NCBI RefSeq assembly: GCF_022538115.1
Contig: NZ_JAKZAL010000022.1
Location: 1-64,000, forward strand
Direction: 5' to 3'
DNA from: Cognataquiflexum rubidum
Lineage (GTDB): Bacteria > Bacteroidota > Bacteroidia > Cytophagales > Cyclobacteriaceae
DNA: 64,000 bases
In this document: in pieces, positions 1 to 7,508 of the stretch
Layout: the number at the start of each line of letters is the position of its first letter
Numbering within the stretch: the stretch's first letter is position 1
The notes under the pieces: generated by a model
Database searches by the model: none
Seen by the model: the letters and a program-made list of their open reading frames with translations, nothing else
What the model was told of the DNA's origin: nothing
Translations under genes and position numbers: made by a program

Positions 1-401
1 TCATACTCTACCATTCCTTTGAGGAGATACAAACCGTCTCTTTTCCCCATTACAGTTCTAATCTTATGCATAAGGTTAAATGCTGTTTCATATCTCTTCA
101 AACCTAACTGACGCTGAAATTCAAGACAGGAAAAGCCCTTCTTGGTCGCAGACATCAAAAGAAACGCTGTAAACCAAGTATGTAGAGACAGGTTGCTTGA
201 TTCCATAACTGTACCGGCTTTGAGTGATGTCCTTCTCCTGCATTTACTACATTCAAAGAATTTCTTTCCCGAAAACCAGTAATGTTTTGATATTATCTGA
301 CAGGTCTTACAATAGATACCGGTCCTTTCCCTGTGGAGTTTCAGATGATATTCACAGCTCTCTTCATTTGGAAAATGTGTGACAAACTCGAAGATGTTCA
401 T
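1..401 (-). mobile_element. IS1595-type transposase, N-terminal part (cut by window edge)
   Basis: Translating the minus strand from an ATG at 401 gives an open frame to the left edge with no stop. It begins MNIFEFVTHFPNEESCEYHL and has a zinc-ribbon pattern CxxC ... CxxC (YCKTCQ, then FECSKCRRRTSLKAGTVME) followed by a helical stretch with FSCLEFQRQLGLKRYETAF. This layout, a zinc ribbon ahead of a helix-turn-helix and an RTSLKAGT-like motif, is that of IS1595/ISXO2 transposases. The DDE catalytic part would lie outside the window, so intactness cannot be judged. The frame also stays open upstream of 401. No terminal inverted repeat was confirmed. Confidence 0.72.
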
Positions 402-453
402 GGCTTTATGTATTTTTATCCAAGAAACATCATCGAATCCACTCAAAAAAACC

Positions 454-481
454 TTTGACACCAGTTGACAAACTATATTTG
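454..481 (+). promoter_or_regulatory. Candidate Bacteroidota promoter for the lipoprotein gene
   Basis: TATATTTG at 474-481 fits the Bacteroidota -7 consensus TAnnTTTG exactly, and TTTG at 454-457 could be the -33 element. The spacer is 16 bases, shorter than the usual 19-21, so the assignment is tentative. It lies about 65 bases before the ATG at 547, between the transposase end and the gene. Confidence 0.35.
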
Positions 482-546
482 GATACGTGTAGGATTCCGA
501 AGAGTCAGAAAATTGATAAATTTTCAAATTCCTTCCTTGACTTCAT

Positions 547-945
547 ATGAAAAGGTTGATCCCAATTTTTGCTATCCTATTGCTCGCTTCTTGTACAGGG
601 CAAAAAAAATTAATGAACAAGTGGGTAGGTTCATCCAAAGAAAAACTGATTTCGGATTGGGGAATTCCATCCAAAATCGTGGAAGTTGAACCGGGAGGCG
701 AAATTCTGGTCTTTGCTGAAGAAGTGAAATTCCTTCATGGGGGAATGGCTTCTGGTCCAGGACTACCTGGACAACCCGGTACTTTAGGCGGATCATCCTT
801 CCAACCAACTGATGAGGTTAAAAAGTGGCAATACACCATATTTTTGGTTGATCTGGAAGGAAAAATATATCACCTGACCCAACAATTTTATACAACCTCT
901 CCGGACAAAATTAATTTTCAGGTTAGTAAAAAAAGTGATTCATAA
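547..945 (+). CDS. Small lipoprotein of unknown function
   Basis: 132 residues with a lipoprotein signal peptide: basic start, hydrophobic run, and lipobox LLASC with the acylated Cys at about residue 16. The mature part starts with a lysine-rich segment containing MNKWVGSSKEKLISDWG, which resembles the region of small SmpA/OmlA-type or DUF-type lipoproteins where a helix precedes a short beta-sheet. A Gly/Pro-rich loop (about residues 65-85) follows. It is expected on the periplasmic face of a membrane. It is monocistronic, bounded by the transposase on the left and a bidirectional terminator on the right. No family is assigned with confidence. Confidence 0.75.
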   Translation: MKRLIPIFAILLLASCTGQKKLMNKWVGSSKEKLISDWGIPSKIVEVEPGGEILVFAEEVKFLHGGMASGPGLPGQPGTLGGSSFQPTDEVKKWQYTIFLVDLEGKIYHLTQQFYTTSPDKINFQVSKKSDS

Positions 946-1050
946 AATTGAAACACCTGTCATTATCCTACCGACAATTCACTTTTTAAGTTTTTTCATC
1001 GCTACAAATGGAAAAATTCTATTCAATAAAAATATGAAATCCAAAAAAAA

Positions 1051-1078
1051 AGCGAGACCTATTCGGTCTCGCTTTTTA
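1051..1078. terminator. Bidirectional terminator between converging genes
   Basis: Perfect 9-bp stem AGCGAGACC (1051-1059) / GGTCTCGCT (1065-1073) with a 5-base loop, an A-run before it and a T-run after it, so it can work in both directions. The left arm touches the stop codon of the minus-strand RNase G gene (stop at 1059-1061), so the last sense codons of that gene form part of the hairpin. Confidence 0.8.
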
Positions 1079-2630
1079 CAGTTAGTTCTATTTCTTCTCC
1101 TGAGTCGTCCAGGAATTTGTACTCCGTCACCGGGAGTGAAGAGTCTTTAGTCAGCTTTACCCACTTAAAGTATTTGAAAAACCACCTTACTCTCTGAGAG
1201 ATGACTCCATGCGTGAAGTACGCATACAGGTAAGGGTGTAATCCGATCTGGATGTTGGAAACATTCTGGATAGTAGCAATATGCTCGAGGTCTTTTTCCA
1301 ATTGATCGGCCACCAAGATGGAGGCCTGAATCTTGCCGGTACCGTTACATGACGGACAGGTTTCTTTGGTGACAATGTTGACTTCGGGTCTCACGCGCTG
1401 CCTTGTAATCTGCATCAGACCAAATTTGGTCAATGGCAAAACGGTGTTTTTTGACCTGTCATCTTTCATCTCTTCCCTCATGGCATCATAAATGGCCTTT
1501 TTATTGTCGGCCTTTTTCATGTCGATGAAGTCGATGACGATGATTCCCCCCATATCCCGGAGGCGAAGCTGTCGTGCAATTTCTTTTGCTGCGACCAGGT
1601 TGGTTTTCAATGCTGTTGTTTCCTGATCGCTTTCTTGGTTGGACTTGTTTCCACTGTTGACGTCGATGACGTGAAGGGCTTCGGTATGTTCGATAATGAC
1701 ATAACCGCCCTGTGGAAGACTTATCGTCTGACCAAACAAGCTTTTGATTTGCTTTTCTATTCCAAAACTTTCAAAGAGCTTTGCTTTACCGTTGTAAAGC
1801 TTCACAATTTTTTCCTTTTCAGGGGCAATAGATCTGATGTAAGACCTGATTTGATCATAGGTCAATTCATCCTCTACGGTGATTGCATCGAATGATTCGT
1901 TGAGCAGGTCTCTGATGATAGAGGAAGCCATGCTCATTTCTCCAATTACTTTGTCGCGTCCTTTGGCCTTAGCCAGTTTTTTCATGCCTTCTTCCCAGGT
2001 CGACAGTAGGTTTCTGAGGTCTTTGTCAAGTTCTAAAACTGACTGACTTTCAGCTACCGTTCTGATGATGACACCAAAATTGGCCGGCTTGATGGAGGTA
2101 ATTAAGCGTACCAGCCTTTTTCTTTCTTCAGCGCTGCGTATCTTTTTGGACACGTTGACTGTATCTGAAAACGGGACTAATACCAAGTAGCGACCTGCGA
2201 TGGAGAGCTCGCACGATAATCTCGGGCCTTTGGTAGAGATGGGCTCTTTGACCACCTGCACCAAAACCTGATTTCCTTTAGTCAGCACATTGGAAATTTT
2301 TCCAAGTTTTTCTATATCAGGTTCTTTCTCAAATCCTTTAAGATTCAAGTTGGGATAATTATTGTTGCGTACGAGTTTTGTAAACTTGTTTAGGCTTGTG
2401 ATTTGGGGACCCAAATCCTGATAATGCAGGAAAGCATCCTTTTCATAACCGACATCGATGAAGGCGGCGTTGAGACCATTGACAATTTTACGGACCGTAC
2501 CCAAATAAATATCTCCGACTTTGAACTGATTTTCTCCACCTTCTGAGTGGATTTCTACCAGGTTTTTGTCTTTGAGAAGGGCAATCCGACTACCGTTCTG
2601 AGCAGAATCGATTAATAATTCTGTGCTCAA
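1059..2630 (-). CDS. rng: Ribonuclease G (RNase E/G family)
   Basis: Endoribonuclease of 523 residues that trims rRNA 5' ends and cuts AU-rich single-stranded RNA in the cytoplasm. Visible parts: an S1 RNA-binding domain (about 35-130), the RNase H-like/DNase I-like catalytic core with the metal-binding Asp in VIDVNSG (D323) and a second Asp in IVIDFIDM (D367/D370), and the zinc-link CPSC (425-428). It lacks the long C-terminal scaffold of RNase E, so G is the right name. The start is a TTG at 2630: there is an in-frame TAA shortly upstream, no early ATG, and homologues begin with the same M-S-x-E-L-x-I sequence. The DUF1713 small gene lies 64 bases upstream on the same strand. Confidence 0.93.
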   Translation of the reverse strand: MSTELLIDSAQNGSRIALLKDKNLVEIHSEGGENQFKVGDIYLGTVRKIVNGLNAAFIDVGYEKDAFLHYQDLGPQITSLNKFTKLVRNNNYPNLNLKGFEKEPDIEKLGKISNVLTKGNQVLVQVVKEPISTKGPRLSCELSIAGRYLVLVPFSDTVNVSKKIRSAEERKRLVRLITSIKPANFGVIIRTVAESQSVLELDKDLRNLLSTWEEGMKKLAKAKGRDKVIGEMSMASSIIRDLLNESFDAITVEDELTYDQIRSYIRSIAPEKEKIVKLYNGKAKLFESFGIEKQIKSLFGQTISLPQGGYVIIEHTEALHVIDVNSGNKSNQESDQETTALKTNLVAAKEIARQLRLRDMGGIIVIDFIDMKKADNKKAIYDAMREEMKDDRSKNTVLPLTKFGLMQITRQRVRPEVNIVTKETCPSCNGTGKIQASILVADQLEKDLEHIATIQNVSNIQIGLHPYLYAYFTHGVISQRVRWFFKYFKWVKLTKDSSLPVTEYKFLDDSGEEIELTVKSETE

Positions 2631-2694
2631 TCGTGTCTGTTTTTATATGATGTAAATGAACGTTTAGTGTAAAAACTCAAAAAGAAGAAGTGTA

Positions 2695-2784
2695 TTACTT
2701 CTTCTTATGTCTGTTTTTTCTAAGTCTTTTCTTACGCTTGTGCGTAGCGATTTTATGTCTCTTTCTTTTTTTACCGCAAGGCAT
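2695..2784 (-). CDS. DUF1713/COX24-type 29-residue basic protein
   Basis: Reading the minus strand from ATG at 2784 to TAA at 2695 gives a 29-residue protein that starts MPCGKKRKRHKIATHKRKKR and ends RHKKK. More than half of the residues are Lys, Arg or His. This is the Bacteroidota form of the AURKAIP1/COX24 (DUF1713) family. Relatives are ribosome-bound: mycobacterial bS22 and mitochondrial mS38. A role as a small-subunit ribosomal protein is inferred from that relationship. It is far too short for normal gene callers and is easily missed. It sits between RNase G and the TPR gene on the same strand, so co-transcription with rng is possible. Confidence 0.85.
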   Translation of the reverse strand: MPCGKKRKRHKIATHKRKKRLRKNRHKKK

Positions 2785-2814
2785 AGTTTTAAGGATTTAA
2801 AGTTGAACAATTAT

Positions 2815-3633
2815 TTATAGCCTATCAAGGTAACCCTCTACACTTGCCAAAACCATAGGGTCTTTACTCATGTTTTGAACCAACTCGAATTGCTGTTTTG
2901 CTTTGTTGTTTTGCTTGGATTCGAAGTAGCTTACGCCAAGATAAAACTGGCCCTGTACATTGTCAGGATGGTGTTTTACCAATTCTTCAAATCTTTCAGC
3001 AGCTCTTTTGTATTGACCTGACTGCATTGATAAGACACCCATATTGAAAAGACCATCTTCATTGGTTGGATCTTCTTCCAATACCTCCCTCAGCATGGTG
3101 ATTCCCTGCATCGGGTTGGCGGAAGAGACGTATGTCATCGCCATTTTGGTTTTCAGGTCAAGGCGTTTTGGATCTTTCTCCAAAACTTTGGTGAGGTAAG
3201 TACGGGTTTTTTCTGCAAGAAGAGAAACTTTTTCTTGATCTAGGGCAAAAGTGTAGGCTTCATAATAAGCAGCCCCTGCTTTTTCCCAGCTTTCTGGAGT
3301 TTCAAGTTTTGCAGCAGCCCGATCAAAGGTGTATGCAGCGCTGTCAAATTTGCCCGCTTTGATGTAAAGGGAGGCAATTTCTTCTGACAGAGAGCCGATC
3401 TTCTCCTTATCATCCTGTTTTTCTAGCTCAGATAACAATCCGTCGAGAACATTTCTATCCGCGGCATCCATCGGCGCGTCATGCATTTCCTCGGTTGTAG
3501 CTGGCGCAGAAGTCTGTTCTTCGGTGATTTGGGTGTTACCCTCCTCATTGTCAACCACCACACGCGGAAGAAAATACAGTACCGTAATCGTGGCTACCCC
3601 AAGGATTAGAACTAGAATTTGGGATTTTTTCAT
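2815..3633 (-). CDS. Membrane-anchored tetratricopeptide repeat protein
   Basis: 272 residues. One N-terminal membrane segment (about 5-23) is followed by an acidic Glu/Thr-rich linker (about 28-60) and then a TPR array running to the C-terminus, with typical units around DGLFNMGVLSMQSGQYKRAA and GQFYLGVSYFESKQNNKAK. The TPR part should face the periplasm and act as a protein-protein scaffold. The partner is unknown. It is encoded directly downstream of HU (20-base gap) on the same strand, an arrangement common in Bacteroidota, so HU and this gene probably form one transcript. Confidence 0.85.
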   Translation of the reverse strand: MKKSQILVLILGVATITVLYFLPRVVVDNEEGNTQITEEQTSAPATTEEMHDAPMDAADRNVLDGLLSELEKQDDKEKIGSLSEEIASLYIKAGKFDSAAYTFDRAAAKLETPESWEKAGAAYYEAYTFALDQEKVSLLAEKTRTYLTKVLEKDPKRLDLKTKMAMTYVSSANPMQGITMLREVLEEDPTNEDGLFNMGVLSMQSGQYKRAAERFEELVKHHPDNVQGQFYLGVSYFESKQNNKAKQQFELVQNMSKDPMVLASVEGYLDRL

Positions 3634-3653
3634 AAGGAAAAAAGCACTCAGGA

Positions 3654-3962
3654 TTAATCCTGAGGTGCTAGTTCTTTGATTTTCTTACTGTTTTTGATTT
3701 TTTCAATGAACACTTTTGAAGGTTTGAAAGATGGCACAAAGTGCTCTTCGATCACGATCGCTGTGTTTTTAGAGATGTTACGAGCTATTTTCTTAGCTCT
3801 CTTTTTATTCACAAAGCTGCCAAAGCCTCTTACATAAATATTATCTCCCTCCGCCATGGAATCTTTTACCACTTTGAAGAATGCCTCAATTGTCTGAGTT
3901 ACATCGTCTTTCTGGATGCCGGTTTTTTCCGAAATCTTGGTGATTACTTCTGCTTTAGTCAC
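3654..3962 (-). CDS. HU/IHF-family DNA-bending protein
   Basis: 102 residues. The helical dimerisation half is MTKAEVITKISEKTG onward; the beta-arm half carries the family signature GFGSFVNKKRAKKIARN and the DNA-contacting basic arm, then FKPSKVF. The protein binds and bends DNA as a dimer in the nucleoid. The start is a GTG at 3962: an in-frame TAA lies six bases upstream and the N-terminus matches the family. It has about 10 extra residues at the C-terminus compared with the usual 90. The gene is divergent from mutY, and the 160-base gap holds a candidate promoter. Confidence 0.93.
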   Translation of the reverse strand: MTKAEVITKISEKTGIQKDDVTQTIEAFFKVVKDSMAEGDNIYVRGFGSFVNKKRAKKIARNISKNTAIVIEEHFVPSFKPSKVFIEKIKNSKKIKELAPQD

Positions 3963-4029
3963 TGTTTAATGAATTTAATTTATTATCGAATAAGCTTAAC
4001 GACCTATTAACCAACTATTTTTGGGACTG

Positions 4030-4064
4030 CAAATTTAAAGGAAGCAATCCAATATAAAAACAAA
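4030..4064 (-). promoter_or_regulatory. Candidate promoter for the HU-TPR pair
   Basis: On the minus strand TAAATTTG (plus positions 4030-4037) matches the Bacteroidota TAnnTTTG box exactly and TTTG (4061-4064) lies 23 bases upstream, slightly more than the usual spacing. It would give a leader of about 60 bases before the HU start at 3962. Confidence 0.4.
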
Positions 4065-4122
4065 ATGCCCAAAATTAGATTGAAATGTTTAACATTGCCA
4101 TAACACCTTAACTGCATAGATT

Positions 4123-5193
4123 TTGATTTCCGACCCGTTTGTCCATACTTTATTAGAGTGGTACCCCCATAATAAGCGTGATTTGCCATGGAGAAACACC
4201 AATAACCCATATATCATTTGGTTGTCTGAAATTATTCTTCAGCAGACAAGAGTGGCCCAAGGCCTTCCTTATTTTGAAAAATTTTTAGAAAACTTCCCAA
4301 ATGTGGAAGATTTGGCCAATGCGCCTGAGGAAACGGTCATGCGGCTTTGGCAGGGTTTGGGCTATTATAGCCGCGCTCGTAACCTCCACCGCTGTGCCAA
4401 AGACATCAGAGATATCCATAGCGGCGTCTTTCCGGCTAATTACCAATCCCTGCTTCAATTAAAAGGTGTGGGCAGTTATACCGCAGCAGCCATTGCTTCT
4501 TTTGCCTTTGATGAACCGGTGGCTGTTGTGGATGGCAATGTTTTCAGGGTGTTGGCCAGGTACTTTGGCATCGCCACTGACATTGCAGGAAATTCAGGAA
4601 AAAAAGAATTCGAAGCCTTGGCGAATACGCTTATTCCAAAAGACCGACCGGCAGAATTCAATCAGGCCATCATGGAATTCGGCGCCTTGCAGTGTGTTCC
4701 AAAAAATCCGGATTGCAGTCACTGTCCCTTGAAGTCCGGCTGTTTTTCTTTCAAAAACGACTTGGTAGATTCACTTCCTGTCAAAATAAAAAAGCTAAAA
4801 ATCAAAGAAAGGTATTTCAGATATGCCTTTATAATATGTGACCATGAAGTGGTGGTCCGCAGGAGAGGAGAAGGAGATATTTGGCAAGGACTCTATGATT
4901 TTCCTATGGAAGAATTATTAGGACAAAATGGAAGTCAGGACCAACCTGGATTTTTGGAAGAAATCGGAGATTTTATGACAATCTCTGTCCCTGAACCTAA
5001 AAAGTGGTACAAGCATATCCTTACCCATCAGAGAATTTTCGCCAACTTTGTATCGGTAACAGTTCTAAAACAAAACCGTACCGCGCTTCAAGCTTGGACT
5101 GAGAAAAACGGCTTTCAAGTGGTAAGCTTCGAAAAATTAGAACAATTGGGAAAACCACGATTGATTCTAAAATTTTTGGAGGATCAAAAATAA
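4123..5193 (+). CDS. mutY: A/G-specific adenine glycosylase
   Basis: 356-residue base-excision repair enzyme that removes adenine mispaired with 8-oxoguanine. It shows the catalytic Glu in SEIILQQT (E36), the helix-hairpin-helix LLQLKGVGSYTAAA (110-123), the catalytic Asp in AVVDGNV (D137), and a 4Fe-4S site C191-x6-C198-x2-C201-x5-C207. The C-terminal part (about 230-350) is the NUDIX-like 8-oxoG recognition domain. The start is TTG at 4123, since TAG at 4117 closes the frame and no ATG occurs before residue 73. It is followed by ssb with a 50-base gap, the classic Bacteroidota order. Confidence 0.95.
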   Translation: MISDPFVHTLLEWYPHNKRDLPWRNTNNPYIIWLSEIILQQTRVAQGLPYFEKFLENFPNVEDLANAPEETVMRLWQGLGYYSRARNLHRCAKDIRDIHSGVFPANYQSLLQLKGVGSYTAAAIASFAFDEPVAVVDGNVFRVLARYFGIATDIAGNSGKKEFEALANTLIPKDRPAEFNQAIMEFGALQCVPKNPDCSHCPLKSGCFSFKNDLVDSLPVKIKKLKIKERYFRYAFIICDHEVVVRRRGEGDIWQGLYDFPMEELLGQNGSQDQPGFLEEIGDFMTISVPEPKKWYKHILTHQRIFANFVSVTVLKQNRTALQAWTEKNGFQVVSFEKLEQLGKPRLILKFLEDQK

Positions 5194-5243
5194 TCATTAA
5201 ATTAAAGACAAAGTTTTCGTTAACAATATAAACAAATAGCAAT

Positions 5244-5690
5244 ATGGCCGGAGTAAACAAAGTCATTTTAGTAGGCAACTTGGGAGCAGATCCTGAAGTG
5301 AAGCATTTGGAGGGAGACAAAGTGGTAGCAAACCTTAGGCTTGCGACCACTGAAGCCTATAAAGACAAGTCAGGAAACCGTGTTGAAAACACGGAATGGC
5401 ATGATTTGGAGCTTTGGGACGGACAGGCCCGGATCGCGGAACAGTACTTGAAAAAAGGAATGCAACTTTTTGTAGAAGGCAAAATCAAATCTGACACATG
5501 GCAGGATGACCAAGGCCAAAACAGGAAACGAACCAAAATCAGGGTTTTGAGTTTTACCATGCTCGGAGGCAAGCCTGATGGTGGAGGAAGCGCACCTGCT
5601 GCTGCACCAAATTACAGTACCAACATGACGTCAAACCAGCCTTCAACCGTCAGTGAACCGCCGATGGAAGACGATGATTTGCCCTTCTAA
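5244..5690 (+). CDS. ssb: Single-stranded DNA-binding protein
   Basis: 148 residues. The OB-fold occupies about 1-108, beginning MAGVNKVILVGNLGADPEVK and containing the family EWHDLELWDGQARIAEQYLKKG segment in order. A Gly/Ala/Pro/Ser-rich linker follows, and the acidic tip DDDLPF recruits repair and replication partners. The protein coats single-stranded DNA during replication and repair. It lies between mutY and gldE. Confidence 0.96.
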   Translation: MAGVNKVILVGNLGADPEVKHLEGDKVVANLRLATTEAYKDKSGNRVENTEWHDLELWDGQARIAEQYLKKGMQLFVEGKIKSDTWQDDQGQNRKRTKIRVLSFTMLGGKPDGGGSAPAAAPNYSTNMTSNQPSTVSEPPMEDDDLPF

Positions 5691-5753
5691 ATCAAAAAGT
5701 TGAAAAATTCCTTAGGATTTGATTAATTTTACATCGATCATATTTTGGAATTA

Positions 5754-7103
5754 ATGGATGACCCGTACCCGAGTCTTATTTTGCTGGCTGAAATCGTAGA
5801 GGTTTCAGCCGGTTATATATTGTTTAATTCTGTAATTTTTGTTTTGCTTTTGATTAGCTCAGGGCTGGTTTCGGGCTCAGAGGTGGCGTTTTTTTCTTTG
5901 AATTCCGATGATATTGCTTCATTTGACGAAAAAGTGGATTCTAGAGCGACCAAAGTTATTTTGCTGGTAGAGTCTCCCAAAAAATTACTTAGCACCATTC
6001 TGATCCTCAATAACCTTATCAATATCGGCATAGTCACCCTGACAACTTTCATTGCATGGAAGTTTTTTGGATCCGATGCCACAGGGATCATAGTGATTTT
6101 GGTACAGACTATCGGTGTCACTTTTGCTATTGTGTTCTTTGGTGAGATCGTTCCCAAGGTCTATGCTACCAAAGCCAAAATTGAGCTATCGCTTATGATG
6201 GCGCCTGTCCTTTATTTTTTCTCGGTTTTCTTAAAACCATTATCGGCTTTTTTGACGGCTATCAGTAATGTGGTAGAAAGAAGGATTGTAAAAAAGGGAT
6301 ATTCTCTGTCGGTAGACGAACTCAATCAGGCACTTGAAATTACAACTGAAGACACTTCTGAGGAAGAAAAAGACATTCTGAAAGGAATTGTAAACTTTGG
6401 GACGCTTTCAGTGAAGCAAGTCATGCAGTCCCGAATGGATATCACAGCCATTGAAATCGACACGGATTTCCATGAATTGATGGATAAAATCAATAAGAGT
6501 GGCTACTCAAGAATTCCTGTATTTAAAGAAACTATCGACAATGTGGAAGGGATTTTATACATCAAAGACCTCCTTCCCCACATCGATCAGGATGAGAATT
6601 TTGAATGGCATGCCTTGATCCGAAAAGGTTTTTTTGTTCCTGAAAACAAAAAGGTGGATACCTTGCTCAAGGATTTTCAGAAAAAAAGGGTTCATATGGC
6701 CATTGTCGTCGATGAGTATGGTGGAACCTCCGGATTGGTCACACTTGAAGACCTGATCGAAGAAATCATCGGTGAAATCAACGATGAATTTGATGATATT
6801 GAAGATTATTATTTCAAGGAAATAGATCCTTCCACGTTTATTTTTGAGGGGAAAATTTCCCTGAATGATTTCTGCAAAAAGCTGGACCTTGACCAACAAC
6901 TGTTTGATGAAGTCAAAGGTGAAAGCGAATCCCTTGGCGGACTATTATTGGAAATTAACTCCAGCTTCCCCAAAAACGGAACCAAAATTGTATTCGAACA
7001 ATTTGAATTTACCATCTTGGCAGTTGACACCAAAAGAATCAAAAAGGTGAAAGTCCGGATCCTCGGCAATGAGAAGGAAAATGGAGGGAATAATGTGGAT
7101 TAA
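5754..7103 (+). CDS. gldE: GldE: DUF21/CBS/CorC membrane protein tied to gliding
   Basis: 449 residues from the ATG at 5754; a TTG at 5745 would add three residues. The order is a four-helix DUF21 (CNNM) membrane domain (about 15-185), a CBS pair (about 205-330, with SGYSRIPVFKE and EYGGTSGLVTLEDLIEEIIGEI), and a CorC/HlyC C-terminal domain (about 345-435). The general family includes magnesium/cobalt efflux proteins. The gene order HU-mutY-ssb marks it as GldE, needed for gliding and type IX secretion in Flavobacterium, where it can suppress defects involving GldD. In many relatives gldD follows immediately; here it does not, and a 400-base AT-rich gap comes next. Confidence 0.85.
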   Translation: MDDPYPSLILLAEIVEVSAGYILFNSVIFVLLLISSGLVSGSEVAFFSLNSDDIASFDEKVDSRATKVILLVESPKKLLSTILILNNLINIGIVTLTTFIAWKFFGSDATGIIVILVQTIGVTFAIVFFGEIVPKVYATKAKIELSLMMAPVLYFFSVFLKPLSAFLTAISNVVERRIVKKGYSLSVDELNQALEITTEDTSEEEKDILKGIVNFGTLSVKQVMQSRMDITAIEIDTDFHELMDKINKSGYSRIPVFKETIDNVEGILYIKDLLPHIDQDENFEWHALIRKGFFVPENKKVDTLLKDFQKKRVHMAIVVDEYGGTSGLVTLEDLIEEIIGEINDEFDDIEDYYFKEIDPSTFIFEGKISLNDFCKKLDLDQQLFDEVKGESESLGGLLLEINSSFPKNGTKIVFEQFEFTILAVDTKRIKKVKVRILGNEKENGGNNVD

Positions 7104-7508
7104 TCGATTTTTTTGAAAGAATATTATTCTGTACATTTTTTATTTATATACTTATTATTCTTCCTTTTTAAGTCTTGATGATTTTCCAGAGATTCTCTTC
7201 TAAATAATACGATATAAAAATTTTTAAAAAAAATTCAGATTTTTTTGATAAACCATCATTCCAAATTTTCCCGAGTAATTTTGTATTTCTTAACAAAAAG
7301 AACACTTGTTTTCCGCTAAATTTTGTTAATTAGGTAAAATATGATTTGAATTTTTACCAAATAAAAATTTTTATTAAATGTAATCATTACTACATTTAAG
7401 TACAAACTATGTATTTATAAGCCTGTTTCGTTGCTTGTATCTTAAAAAATATAATTTTTTTTGTAATTTTCGCAACAATATCTTTAAAACCTATTAAACC
7501 TGATTATA
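7104..7508. other. AT-rich intergenic region upstream of gltB
   Basis: About 405 bases of very AT-rich DNA with long A and T runs and no credible open frame. It lies where gldD is found in many relatives, and no remnant of gldD can be read. The last 80 bases contain TAATTTTT (7452-7459) with TTG 18 bases upstream (7431-7433), and TAATTTTC (7464-7471); either may be the gltB promoter box, but neither is a full consensus match. Confidence 0.5.

Noticed and set aside
465-689. 74-codon open frame overlapping the first lipoprotein gene
   Set aside because: Out of frame with a gene that has a clear signal peptide and lipobox.
7104-7508. Riboswitch or small RNA upstream of gltB
   Set aside because: Only A/T runs; no stable hairpin or known motif could be read.
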